Assembly: GCA_040222455.1 (NCBI GenBank)
Contig: JAVKDD010000011.1
Coordinates: 496,001 to 560,000 of the forward strand
Length of the DNA: 64,000 bases
Direction: 5' to 3'
DNA from: RHLJ01 sp040222455
GTDB lineage: Bacteria > Bacteroidota > Rhodothermia > Balneolales > Balneolaceae
The number at the start of each line of letters is the position of its first letter. The first letter of the stretch is position 1. Shown one piece after another: positions 26,993 through 35,271 of the stretch. The notes below the pieces were generated by a model. It did no database searches and was not told where the DNA came from. It saw only the letters and a program-made list of their open reading frames with translations. Both the position numbers and the translations under genes were made by a program.

Positions 26993-29900
26993 TTAATCAG
27001 ATGAACTTACAGTAACTTTTTGGTCAAGCTCTTCTAACGTAGGAATGTAAATATCTGGATCATATCGTAAAGCTAATCTCCAACTTTTTACAGCCTCGAT
27101 TCTATCACCTTTAAAATACTGTATACTACCCTTTAAAGCATATCCCTGAGCAGTCTTAAAGAATTCTAATGATTGATTAATATTGTTAAGTGCACCTTCA
27201 TAATCTCTGACATAAAATGCATTTTGTGCAAGAATAAGCTTGCGTAATGCTTTTTCAACATTGGTATTTAGCACTCGTTCTAATGTTACTATTTCAGGAC
27301 TTTGTCTTATTTCAGCAGGAAAATCTTCAATAGAAATATCTGTGAGCGGTTCAAGTAAAACAGAGTCTAAAGGTTCTTCAATTTCTAGGTTATTAGGTAT
27401 AAGTAAAATTTTAAGGCCCTCGACAAAATCTCCGTCAGGTATAGCATTAACTACAAAGTCTATTTTTTCTGGTGATGAACTTACATTAAGTATTTCTAAT
27501 TGATTTGGGTCTACAAAAAGTTCGTAATCACCTGGTGGAATTTCATAATCATAGAATGAACCATCTGAAAAAGTTCTCAGTTCTTTTCGGTAATCTTTGG
27601 TTTTTGAGTTTAGGATTAATTTTAAACCACCAATTCCTTGAGGATTTTCATTTAGTCGTTTTCGTTCTACTAATCCTTCTATTACTCCCGACATATAAAA
27701 AGGAATCTCTATCTTTTTAAATGTATTTGGATCTGTAATCACAGAAAACTGATCAATTTCTGGTACAAGCATCGGATTTTTAATGGAAGATTTATTCATC
27801 TCCATGTTATACTTAAAAAAGGATTGGAGTTGAGTGTAATATAGTACTCCATTTTTTGTGGTTGTAGAAGATCCACTTCTACCAATATTTATAACACCAT
27901 CAGGAATCAAATCGTCTTCTTCATCAAAGGTGTTGTTACCATTATTGTCTACGAAGAGTTTAACTGCTGCACCAGACCTGCCTACTTGGTTACGGCTAGT
28001 AAATAAAAAGTTTTTATAGTTTGGATCATAAGCAATTGAACCACTCACCGATTGGGTATAGTTATAGTTCCCCCTAAAGGTATTTACAATGGTATTAGTT
28101 CGCGCTTTGTTGAAATCCAAAATTAGGCTGAAACGAACACTACTAAAACCATTTATATAATTTTTCCCAATAGAAAGTTGTGCTCTTCCATTTTCGAATA
28201 ATGTTCTAGAGGCTAAAAATTCCACTGATTCTATTTCAGAAAAAGATGGCAAATAATTTAGTTGACCCCTTAGAAATAATCCACGTAGTGCTTCTGGAGT
28301 GCTTCTTTTTCTTGGAACTGTGTATGTTAATGAAGACTCTACAAGCGAAGAATTGGAAAAAGCGAATGGGTTGTAATCATCGATTAATCGATCTGAGTGA
28401 GCTATCTGCAGTCTAAAGGAGCGTATACGAGTTCCTAGATTAAATCTATAACTGTTAAACGTATTTTCTTCTCGAAATCTAAAGAAACCTGATCCTCTAA
28501 TATCAAACGATAACCCAAAAACCTTAAATGGGTAGAAAGCAGAGGTTATAATTTGGCTTGAGTTGTCAGAATTGTTAAATAATCTTGAGCTTGAAAAGAA
28601 ATTGGTATAGTCGAAACTTAAACTAGAACTATTTGGGAATATAGCACTCACATTAGATCTGTAGTAAGCATTTGAAACCCCTTCAACATTAACAATATAG
28701 TTTTTTAACACTCTTGCTGATAATCTGGAAGAAAGATAAGGAATATTGTTTCCTTGCTCATTTTCATTATAGTAATAGTCGATTCCAAATTTTGAGGTTA
28801 ACCAGTTTGTTAACCCTATGGTTGTATTCGCTTGTGTAACTAAATCCTTCGTTGTACTTCCAAGTACTGGATTATCCAACATCCCAACATCTACGGTATA
28901 ATTAATTTCACCTTTTGGTAAGAATGTAAATGGGACTTGGATTCTGGAATTTCTCTCGATTTGTTGACCAGAAGGTCCATATATCTTTAAATCCATTTGA
29001 TTGCTACCGTAGAACAGTGGAGTTAAGAATCTATATCTACCATTTCCATCCGCAAGTTGATAATCTACCAGTCGATTATTAAGATAGAGTTCTATTTCTG
29101 AATCAGGGAAGGTATTTCCTTCAATTTCATAATCTTCAAAAAATCTTCGAAACTGAAGAGGCTCATTAGTAATTTTTATACCAGTAAAAGGATCGTTGGA
29201 AACCCCTGATAAGTTAGATTGACCAAGGGTAATTTTAGATACAAGGCTTCCGTCTGTGAATCCATATAACCAACGTAAATTGAAAGTTCTAAAAGAAGAA
29301 CTCTCTTTAGAGTTATTGCTAAATATTGAGCCTTGAACACTTCCTCCGGCTAATTGGAGACCTATTGAGGAGTTTACATTCAAAGAATAATCTTCGGGGT
29401 TTTTGTTTCCTGTAATGTTATAGTCTAAGAAACCGCCACTGAGGATTTTTCTTTCTCTATCGCCGCGAAGAGGGTAGTATTCTTCTTCTACGCCTTCAAT
29501 AGAAGAAACTCTACGGGTTTGATCACGTTTTACCCTCTCAACAACAGGAATTATTTGATCGGTTTGTAGTTGAAGATTTAAAGAATTGAAATTAACAGAA
29601 AAGTTTAATTGAAATAGCTCTGAAAAAATTTCTTCAGTTATGTAAGTATCAAGTTCTTTTAAAATAAAATCTTCTTGAGTAAGATTTATCGTTTTATTTC
29701 CAAGTTTGGCTGATAAATTCTCAAAGTCGAGTACGTATTTGGAAAGATCACCAGTAAAAGTACCTTCAACCTTTAATCCATTTTGTTCGCTATCAATTTG
29801 AAGAAGTGTAAAGAGTTCATTTATAGGTAGGTAAAAACGATCATCTTTGTAGTAAGAAATAATTACAGCATCGATAGCGCCTTTATATCTAAAACCAAGA

Positions 29901-30019
29901 TATACTTCTATATCATCACTACTACTACTTTGAGCATAAGAATAATCATATACACCTAATGCAGCGCATAGGCATATAAGAGAAGTGAGAATAAAAGATT
30001 TTAGATATTTCCAATTCAC
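26993..30019 (-). CDS. Fimbrial usher-like outer-membrane protein with C-terminal TPR domain
   Basis: The 1008-residue protein has a signal peptide (about 1-29) and an N-terminal periplasmic domain (IEVYLGFRYKGAIDAV, YLPINELFTLL). A long series of barrel strands (about 190-720) is interrupted by a plug-like domain near 295-385 (IEGNTFPDSEIELYLNNRLVDY, GRYRF, MDLKIYGPSGQQ), the order found in FimD/PapC ushers. Ig-like C-terminal domains follow (about 720-900, including a Ca-type DNNGNNTFDEEDD loop), and unusually a TPR domain at about 930-1005. Its start overlaps the chaperone stop by four bases. Ushers export and assemble fibre subunits across the outer membrane. The TPR tail is homologous to the downstream lipoprotein, suggesting contact with the motor genes. 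Confidence 0.82.
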   Translation of the reverse strand: MNWKYLKSFILTSLICLCAALGVYDYSYAQSSSSDDIEVYLGFRYKGAIDAVIISYYKDDRFYLPINELFTLLQIDSEQNGLKVEGTFTGDLSKYVLDFENLSAKLGNKTINLTQEDFILKELDTYITEEIFSELFQLNFSVNFNSLNLQLQTDQIIPVVERVKRDQTRRVSSIEGVEEEYYPLRGDRERKILSGGFLDYNITGNKNPEDYSLNVNSSIGLQLAGGSVQGSIFSNNSKESSSFRTFNLRWLYGFTDGSLVSKITLGQSNLSGVSNDPFTGIKITNEPLQFRRFFEDYEIEGNTFPDSEIELYLNNRLVDYQLADGNGRYRFLTPLFYGSNQMDLKIYGPSGQQIERNSRIQVPFTFLPKGEINYTVDVGMLDNPVLGSTTKDLVTQANTTIGLTNWLTSKFGIDYYYNENEQGNNIPYLSSRLSARVLKNYIVNVEGVSNAYYRSNVSAIFPNSSSLSFDYTNFFSSSRLFNNSDNSSQIITSAFYPFKVFGLSFDIRGSGFFRFREENTFNSYRFNLGTRIRSFRLQIAHSDRLIDDYNPFAFSNSSLVESSLTYTVPRKRSTPEALRGLFLRGQLNYLPSFSEIESVEFLASRTLFENGRAQLSIGKNYINGFSSVRFSLILDFNKARTNTIVNTFRGNYNYTQSVSGSIAYDPNYKNFLFTSRNQVGRSGAAVKLFVDNNGNNTFDEEDDLIPDGVINIGRSGSSTTTKNGVLYYTQLQSFFKYNMEMNKSSIKNPMLVPEIDQFSVITDPNTFKKIEIPFYMSGVIEGLVERKRLNENPQGIGGLKLILNSKTKDYRKELRTFSDGSFYDYEIPPGDYELFVDPNQLEILNVSSSPEKIDFVVNAIPDGDFVEGLKILLIPNNLEIEEPLDSVLLEPLTDISIEDFPAEIRQSPEIVTLERVLNTNVEKALRKLILAQNAFYVRDYEGALNNINQSLEFFKTAQGYALKGSIQYFKGDRIEAVKSWRLALRYDPDIYIPTLEELDQKVTVSSSD

Positions 30020-30846
30020 CTAATTGTATATGTTGAAGACTTTGTTACTGTAGACATTTGTACAATGTCTGTCGAAGGAACATCATCTCTTCTTGATTCA
30101 AATTCAACGTCTATCGAATAAGTTCCAGGTGGTAAATCATCGATATCAAAAGTTTGTTTATGAACACCATCAAAAAAGTATGTGGTAGTTACAGGTGCTT
30201 CTCGTACAACAGTTCCAGCACTGTTTTTCAAACTTACAGTAACAGTACCCAGAAAAGGGGAGTTACCTGTTCTTAGAAAACTAGTTAGAATTTCTAATTG
30301 ATCTTTTTCATTGATTGAACTTGAAATATCCTCTACTTCGATTCCAGTAGAAACGTCACCATTTTTAAAATACAAACCGGTTACTTGCTCAATAATAATC
30401 CCGATTTGAGCTGAAACAATTTCATCAGAAGTTAGCTCAATTGGTGGAGCTTGTTTTTGGGAAGTTGTTTTTATTCTTGACCAGTAAGTGCCTGGGCCAA
30501 GATCGGAGGTATTGCTAATTCTGAGCCGTATAACTTGACGTTGCCCAGGAGTGAGGGTGAAATTTTGAGGAAATGCTCTAAGCCTATCGGCAATAGAATA
30601 AGTTTTTGCGATTTCACTACTATCATCTTGTATAATACTTCTATCACCTGATGCGTCAGCGTTATTATATGCAAACAAAAAATCTACAGATACTTCTTGT
30701 ACCTCATTAGATCCATTGATAACCATATAAGTCCCGAATCTTGTATTAGAGTCAAGAAATAAGTTAGTAGGAGCTATAGTTACTTGAGCAACAATAGTAG
30801 GTGCAAGTAATAGCAATAATTGAAACGAAAGAATAAACCGGTACAT
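30016..30846 (-). CDS. PapD-like periplasmic fimbrial chaperone
   Basis: The 276-residue protein has a signal peptide (about 1-20) and two Ig-like domains. The first carries the chaperone-type motif FPQNFTLTPGQRQVIRLRI (near 95-113), equivalent to the edge strand and conserved hydrophobics that donate to pilin subunits. The second domain includes LTSFLRTGNSPFLGTVTVSL. It should bind DUF4402-type subunits by donor-strand complementation and deliver them to the usher. The gene overlaps the usher gene by four bases. It is longer than FimC/PapD (about 220 residues) because of a C-terminal extension with an extra strand region (240-276). Confidence 0.8.
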   Translation of the reverse strand: MYRFILSFQLLLLLAPTIVAQVTIAPTNLFLDSNTRFGTYMVINGSNEVQEVSVDFLFAYNNADASGDRSIIQDDSSEIAKTYSIADRLRAFPQNFTLTPGQRQVIRLRISNTSDLGPGTYWSRIKTTSQKQAPPIELTSDEIVSAQIGIIIEQVTGLYFKNGDVSTGIEVEDISSSINEKDQLEILTSFLRTGNSPFLGTVTVSLKNSAGTVVREAPVTTTYFFDGVHKQTFDIDDLPPGTYSIDVEFESRRDDVPSTDIVQMSTVTKSSTYTIR

Positions 30847-30907
30847 GATATTAACTTTACAGTTTTGTAGACAAATCTTTAGTTACAATTTAGATCAAAA
30901 TTATCAA

Positions 30908-30943
30908 TAAAAAAAAATCTCATTACCGTTGTGGTAATGAGAT
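30908..30943 (-). terminator. Strong Rho-independent terminator between pilin and chaperone genes
   Basis: A perfect 11-base inverted repeat (ATCTCATTACC and GGTAATGAGAT, loop GTTGT) is followed, on the minus strand, by a run of nine T. It lies 20 bases after the stop of the major DUF4402 gene and before the chaperone gene. Partial read-through would give high pilin and low chaperone/usher expression, as in other fimbrial operons. Confidence 0.9.
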
Positions 30944-30963
30944 TAATACTTTTGATCTTAATC

Positions 30964-31482
30964 TTATAAGTAAGATGCAGTAAATGTAAGTGCAGTTCCA
31001 GTACCAGTTTCTGTACTAAAAGCACCAGCTTCAGAAGATGCAGTTAAGTCACCATAGATAGTCAATACAGTAGCAACACCAGTTGTATGTACAAAACTGT
31101 TTCCACTTGTAATATTAGTAGCAGTTGGACCAGCAGTAATATCGATAGAAGGAGTAAAAGTAACAGCATCACCGGTTGCGTTTTCTAGAGATGCAGTAGC
31201 ACTCCAAGACATGCTTATTGTACCAGAAGGATCTGTACTAGCAACAGTAATAGAACCAGTTGATGGAGATCCACCTTGAGCACCAGCAGTTGTAACAACA
31301 CCACTAACATCCATAGATGCAGTATTACCTACTTCGATTTCACCAAATGCTACATCAGTAGCAGATAAGTTTACAGTTGCAGTCATTGTTGCAGTTGCTT
31401 CAACGTCAGTTTGAGCGAAAGTGCTTACTGATGCACTTAATAAAAGTGCCAAAACGGTTAGAGAAAGTTTAATTGATTTCAT
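30964..31482 (-). CDS. DUF4402 secreted protein, candidate major pilin
   Basis: The 172-residue protein is read from the ATG at 31482, which begins the signal peptide MKSIKLSLTVLALLLSASVS (cleaved at FAQ). The frame could begin at 31533, but that codon lies inside a good promoter. The mature part is rich in Ala, Thr, Ser and Gly with alternating strands and has the DUF4402 features (VNLSATDVAFGEIEVG, LTIYGDLTAS). The sequence is low in charge, like many pilins, and ends FTASYL. Its own promoter upstream and strong terminator downstream suggest high, independent expression. I infer a structural subunit assembled by the adjacent chaperone and usher. Confidence 0.78.
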   Translation of the reverse strand: MKSIKLSLTVLALLLSASVSTFAQTDVEATATMTATVNLSATDVAFGEIEVGNTASMDVSGVVTTAGAQGGSPSTGSITVASTDPSGTISMSWSATASLENATGDAVTFTPSIDITAGPTATNITSGNSFVHTTGVATVLTIYGDLTASSEAGAFSTETGTGTALTFTASYL

Positions 31483-31530
31483 GATAGTTTGATTTGTTGT
31501 TGGAATAAAATGTTTGTTTAATTTCTGATT

Positions 31531-31561
31531 CAAACTTAGAATTAATTCGTTTGTGCTCCAA
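31531..31561 (-). promoter_or_regulatory. Bacteroidota-type promoter of the major DUF4402 gene
   Basis: On the minus strand TTG (31561-31559), a 20-base spacer, then TAAGTTTG (31538-31531) match the Bacteroidota consensus TTG-N19-20-TAnnTTTG. The site lies about 50 bases before the chosen start codon of the major pilin candidate. Confidence 0.55.
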
Positions 31562-31648
31562 GTTAGATACTCTTAATTAAAAGTTTCTAAAGAACCGTGA
31601 ATATTGGTTCAATAGGGTTAAAAATGAGATTTAGTAAGGTCAAAACTC

Positions 31649-32185
31649 TTAATCATAATCAATTATTAAAGTAGCATATCCAGAATATTGACCCGCAGCT
31701 ATATTATTTACTGTAAGATTCCCATATAGATATAGTAATAACTCTTTCCAATTATCAACTGAAGAAGATCTAAATCTTGCAGATAGATTTTCAGTAATTG
31801 GTAAATAAGTTTGATTATTAGGTATTTCAATCGCACCTAAATAATCTTCTTCATTACTATAGCTGTACGCTATATATAATTCTAAAGGAATTTCATCGTC
31901 AACCGATTCTTCCTCATTAACCAGAACGTCAGGATGATCCAAAGAGAGGTAAATATTTTGAGTTCTATAAGCACGGATTCGAAAGATACCCATGTTTAGA
32001 TCTCCCAAAGCTACATCAACGCGACCTGCATTTGTAGCGATAACACCAAAATTTAATTCCTGTTCAATAGTCGTTCTTAGTTCTGGTTCTATATTTAATT
32101 GGAGACTCAGAAATTGACCATTCACCTCTTGTTTTAAGCCAGTGCTTAGTAAAACAATTATAGAGAAAAGAAATAGTCTATTCAT
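31649..32185 (-). CDS. DUF4402-like secreted protein (minor pilin candidate)
   Basis: The 178-residue protein has a signal peptide (about 1-23) and a beta-rich mature domain. Near the start it has ELNFGVIATNAGRVDV and near the end LLLYLYGNLTVNNIAAGQYSGYATLIIDYD, the closing strand pattern (G-x-Y-x-G ... D-Y) shared with the DUF4402 proteins around it. It overlaps the upstream gene by eight bases. It is more acidic than the major subunit candidate and may be a tip or adaptor subunit. The family call rests on the shared pattern, not on a clear full-length match. Confidence 0.6.
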   Translation of the reverse strand: MNRLFLFSIIVLLSTGLKQEVNGQFLSLQLNIEPELRTTIEQELNFGVIATNAGRVDVALGDLNMGIFRIRAYRTQNIYLSLDHPDVLVNEEESVDDEIPLELYIAYSYSNEEDYLGAIEIPNNQTYLPITENLSARFRSSSVDNWKELLLYLYGNLTVNNIAAGQYSGYATLIIDYD

Positions 32186-32777
32186 AATCTATAGCAATAG
32201 TTATATTTGAGGAATAAGTCCCAATTATATGTGAGGCAACTGTTAGTTGTCCATATATATATAAGTATGCTGTTTCTATATTAATAGATGCGCTTGGTGT
32301 ATACCCTTCATAAACAGGTGTAGGAGGAGGACCTGGAGGCGCAGAGCCTCTATATTTAATCGGGAATCGACCAGAAGTATAAGTTGGAATTCCAGTAATC
32401 TCAATCGATTGCAATGCGTTATTTACCCCTCGATTAGCATAAGCTGCTTTAACTTCCAAAGGTATTCTACAAGTACTATCTATGCATCCCGAGTTACCAT
32501 CTAGATATATATAACCTGGACTAGTAACAGTTACAAATGCGTCCAAATATTTCACCCCTTCAATAGAATATACTGCGACACTTGGACTTGTTATATCAAT
32601 ATCAACAACCCCCTCATCTGTCAAGATAGTGCCAAAATCTAATACACCACCCGATTCTGGTGTTACAGTAACTGAGTAATTATAATATCCGCCAAAATTT
32701 ATTTCTTGAGCATTAGAATTAACTGATAATAAAAATAAAATAAATAGAATTAAATATGGCGGTATTTTGGAATTCAT
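32178..32777 (-). CDS. DUF4402-like secreted protein with proline loop (minor pilin candidate)
   Basis: The 199-residue protein has a signal peptide (about 1-23). The mature part has GGVLDFGTILTDEGVVDIDI near the start and ends AYLYIYGQLTVASHIIGTYSSNITIAIDYE, very similar to the end of the next gene. A Cys pair near 96-101 (SGCIDSTCRI) may form a disulphide, and a proline stretch APPGPPPTP lies near 148. These suggest an exported subunit with a specialised loop, for example a tip adhesin. It is tightly spaced with both neighbours (5-base gap before, 8-base overlap after). Confidence 0.6.
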   Translation of the reverse strand: MNSKIPPYLILFILFLLSVNSNAQEINFGGYYNYSVTVTPESGGVLDFGTILTDEGVVDIDITSPSVAVYSIEGVKYLDAFVTVTSPGYIYLDGNSGCIDSTCRIPLEVKAAYANRGVNNALQSIEITGIPTYTSGRFPIKYRGSAPPGPPPTPVYEGYTPSASINIETAYLYIYGQLTVASHIIGTYSSNITIAIDYE

Positions 32778-32782
32778 CTTAA

Positions 32783-33283
32783 TCAGATGTAGTCAATTTC
32801 TATGGTAAAATCTCCTTCATAATTCCCCGGCTCAGCATTTTCGATATTCACTCTACCGCCTACCCAAATATGATAAACGCCTTCTTGAGTAAATGTTAAA
32901 CTTCTGGCATTAAAATCCAGTAATTCAGAACTTGCCTGATCTTCAATTTCATTCGCAGAAATCTCATATTCAAAGGTCAGATTTTGACCTCCATCAGAAT
33001 GAAATAGGGTGCGTTCCTGAAAATAATCCAATCTAAATTCAGCACCTGGAGTACCCACTGCAATCATATATCCTGAATTAACATCAGAAACAGGGTTTAC
33101 ATAAACTTCTTGCTGACCAGGTTGAATACTTCCAAAAGACATAGATTTAACTGTAATGAGTTCAATAGATTGAACCATTATAGTTGATATGCTAACTGTT
33201 GCTGTTACAGATTCTTTGATCTGTGCTTCTGCGGAAACAGAGGAGAAGGCTAACAAAATGGTAAGGCTAAGAAATGTTCTCAT
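32783..33283 (-). CDS. DUF4402 domain protein (pilin-like subunit)
   Basis: The 166-residue protein has a signal peptide (about 1-20, cleaved at AEA) and a canonical DUF4402 domain: IELITVKSMSFGSIQPG near the N terminus and the closing VGGRVNIENAEPGNYEGDFTIEIDYI. DUF4402 proteins are exported Ig-like domains found beside chaperone-usher genes in several phyla. It is the first of a run of four DUF4402 or DUF4402-like genes leading into the chaperone and usher genes. Likely a structural or capping subunit of the fibre. Confidence 0.75.
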   Translation of the reverse strand: MRTFLSLTILLAFSSVSAEAQIKESVTATVSISTIMVQSIELITVKSMSFGSIQPGQQEVYVNPVSDVNSGYMIAVGTPGAEFRLDYFQERTLFHSDGGQNLTFEYEISANEIEDQASSELLDFNARSLTFTQEGVYHIWVGGRVNIENAEPGNYEGDFTIEIDYI

Positions 33284-33380
33284 GTGACTTTTTTATAATA
33301 ATCTTACAACAAAGATTACATTTAGAACACTTATTTGCCAGTTAATCTTTCTTAATTAAGCCTTTGTAATATGAATTTAT

Positions 33381-33770
33381 TTACCAGGCAAAAGCATTGA
33401 AATATAAGGGATCTAGTGAGACTTCCCCTTGTCTTAGTAATAATTGCCTTTGAAGGTTTTCAGTTAGCTTTCTATAATTAACATTCATTTCAAAATTATA
33501 GGTAATCGTTTGATTTCTATACCTCGGAGAAAAATTTATAGTAACACTATAAACACTATCAATTGGTTCTTGGTCGGATAAGTAATAAGGGCTAGCTGTG
33601 TTAATAGGGGCAACACTACCGATAAGTTTTAATTTATCTCTCCCAGGAACGAAAGTACTGTCTTCAAGTTGGGGCTTCATGTTAACATTAAAGGTAACAC
33701 TTTGAGCAAATACCATATTCGATGTTAAAAGTAAAGCCCCAACTAGGATGAAGAACTGAATTTTTTTCAT
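33381..33770 (-). CDS. Small secreted protein resembling a starch-binding (CBM20-like) fold
   Basis: The 129-residue protein has a signal peptide (about 1-22). The mature N terminus, VTFNVNMKPQLEDSTFVPG then DKLKLIGS, resembles the opening of CBM20-like modules of Bacteroidota exoproteins (VTFxVNMxxxIxxGxFxPxxDxVxVxGS). The C-terminal part contains another strand pair and a basic LTENLQRQLLLRQG segment. Too short for an enzyme. It sits 14 bases after the DUF4900 gene, so it belongs to the appendage block. It may bind glycan or act as a fibre accessory. Similarity is local and weak. Confidence 0.5.
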   Translation of the reverse strand: MKKIQFFILVGALLLTSNMVFAQSVTFNVNMKPQLEDSTFVPGRDKLKLIGSVAPINTASPYYLSDQEPIDSVYSVTINFSPRYRNQTITYNFEMNVNYRKLTENLQRQLLLRQGEVSLDPLYFNAFAW

Positions 33771-33784
33771 ATTGTTATTGAAAT

Positions 33785-35263
33785 CTAATTATCTGATAAG
33801 TTTACAACTTCGTCTTTCCAGTAAACGATAGAAAATACACTTTCGCGTGGAAAGGCTGGGGGTATACTCGCTTTAAGGCGACCATCGTATTGGTAATTTT
33901 TTGAGTAACCAGAAACTATTGAGTTTCCGGAAAAAGTACCTACTGGGCCTCTATTTTTTTGTACAATACCACCTAAGAGGTTCAAGGTACCTCTTGGTCC
34001 ACCGTATGCATAGTTTTCTACTTCAAAAGAAGTATCTAAAGCCATTATTGAAGCATGTATAGTTAAATCTTGTGAGCCAGAAGAAGAGTGAGCATTTTGA
34101 TCAATTCTTACATCTCCTTCACTTACCAAACCAAGCATATCAGTAGAAGAGCTGTCTACTTGAGGGCTAAGAGCGTACGTAATATCTCCCATAATTTCAA
34201 TTCTTTCTTCAGAGTGTAAGGTTATGGCACCTTTAACAACGCCCTTTACTTTTATTTCTCCTTCTGTTGAAATTATTCCATTAGTTTCACTTAAGTCTAA
34301 TGTTTCGGTAACCCAAGATACATAGGTACAGATTCTGGGTCTCCATCTAGAGCCACATACATACTCTGTTAATACTTCTTTAGTGATATCAACAAATCCT
34401 TCGTCAGAAACTGTGTAAAAGTCTAGTTCTATATCCCCATCGAATGTAATTCCACCATCAGCAGCAGCAGCCCGAAGTTTATTTAATTCGTAACTACCTG
34501 GAGAATCTTTGACTGGGGCATTAAAATTTTCACCACCATAAAAATTAGGGTTTGCTCCATTTGTAGAGTGAGCATCCCAATTGTTAGGACTAGTTATTAA
34601 GCCGTAAAATGAAGGGTTACCCGACATTTTGAAAGTACCATTCGTGTGAATAGGTCCATAAATATTATCTCCACCCAAAAACCAAATATTGCTTCCTGAA
34701 GAACTCAATTCTGAATCAGTCATGTATGAATATTTAGAAAATGAATCTCTTTGCATTAATACTTCAGTAGTTACTTCAATATTATCATATGTACTTGAGC
34801 TCACTAGAAGTAATTTATACTCGTCCCATGTTCCAACGTTATTATTCGCTGGTTTATTTGGTGTAGCACTAGAGTAGCTTTTTAATGAGCCTGAAAGTCC
34901 ATTTGCGAGTAAGCCCTCGACAATTTCGTCCGGTTCAAGCTCAGTTGGAGTTGGTGTCTGCTGTGGAGTGATACCTCCTAAAAGGCTCTTTACAACGTTT
35001 TTTACAACATTAGATTCTTTTGTAAGCATTCCACCAACATTCATAACTTCAGTTATATCTAAGCTATCATTCCAGTTGTTGTTGACTTTCATGTTCTCGA
35101 TAGCGTTATCGATAAGACTTTTTGCTATGTTACGTGCTTGTTGCTCTTCGAAATAAGCACTAGTTACTTCAGGAAGAGATCTCATTCTATCCTGATTCTG
35201 AACTTGCATAATTCCTGTAATGATGGTTAATCCACCAACTAAAAATAATAGACTTCTACCCAT
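33785..35263 (-). CDS. DUF4900-like pilin-associated protein with N-terminal membrane segment
   Basis: The 492-residue protein has an N-terminal hydrophobic helix (about 4-20) followed by an amphipathic helix (LPEVTSAYFEEQQARNIAKS), as in PilX-like proteins. The central part carries the DUF4900 signature: IWFLGGDNIYGPIHTNGTF and GNPSFYGLITSPNN near 195-225. A Cys-containing insert (YVCGSRWRPRICTYVSW) lies near 300, and a beta-helical segment with GEIKVKGVVKGAI follows. No canonical prepilin peptidase site (G-F-T-L-x-E) is present. It lies 8 bases after the previous pilin-like gene. Likely a component of a type IV-pilus-like or pseudopilus tip complex. Confidence 0.65.
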   Translation of the reverse strand: MGRSLLFLVGGLTIITGIMQVQNQDRMRSLPEVTSAYFEEQQARNIAKSLIDNAIENMKVNNNWNDSLDITEVMNVGGMLTKESNVVKNVVKSLLGGITPQQTPTPTELEPDEIVEGLLANGLSGSLKSYSSATPNKPANNNVGTWDEYKLLLVSSSTYDNIEVTTEVLMQRDSFSKYSYMTDSELSSSGSNIWFLGGDNIYGPIHTNGTFKMSGNPSFYGLITSPNNWDAHSTNGANPNFYGGENFNAPVKDSPGSYELNKLRAAAADGGITFDGDIELDFYTVSDEGFVDITKEVLTEYVCGSRWRPRICTYVSWVTETLDLSETNGIISTEGEIKVKGVVKGAITLHSEERIEIMGDITYALSPQVDSSSTDMLGLVSEGDVRIDQNAHSSSGSQDLTIHASIMALDTSFEVENYAYGGPRGTLNLLGGIVQKNRGPVGTFSGNSIVSGYSKNYQYDGRLKASIPPAFPRESVFSIVYWKDEVVNLSDN

Positions 35264-35271
35264 AACAGCTC

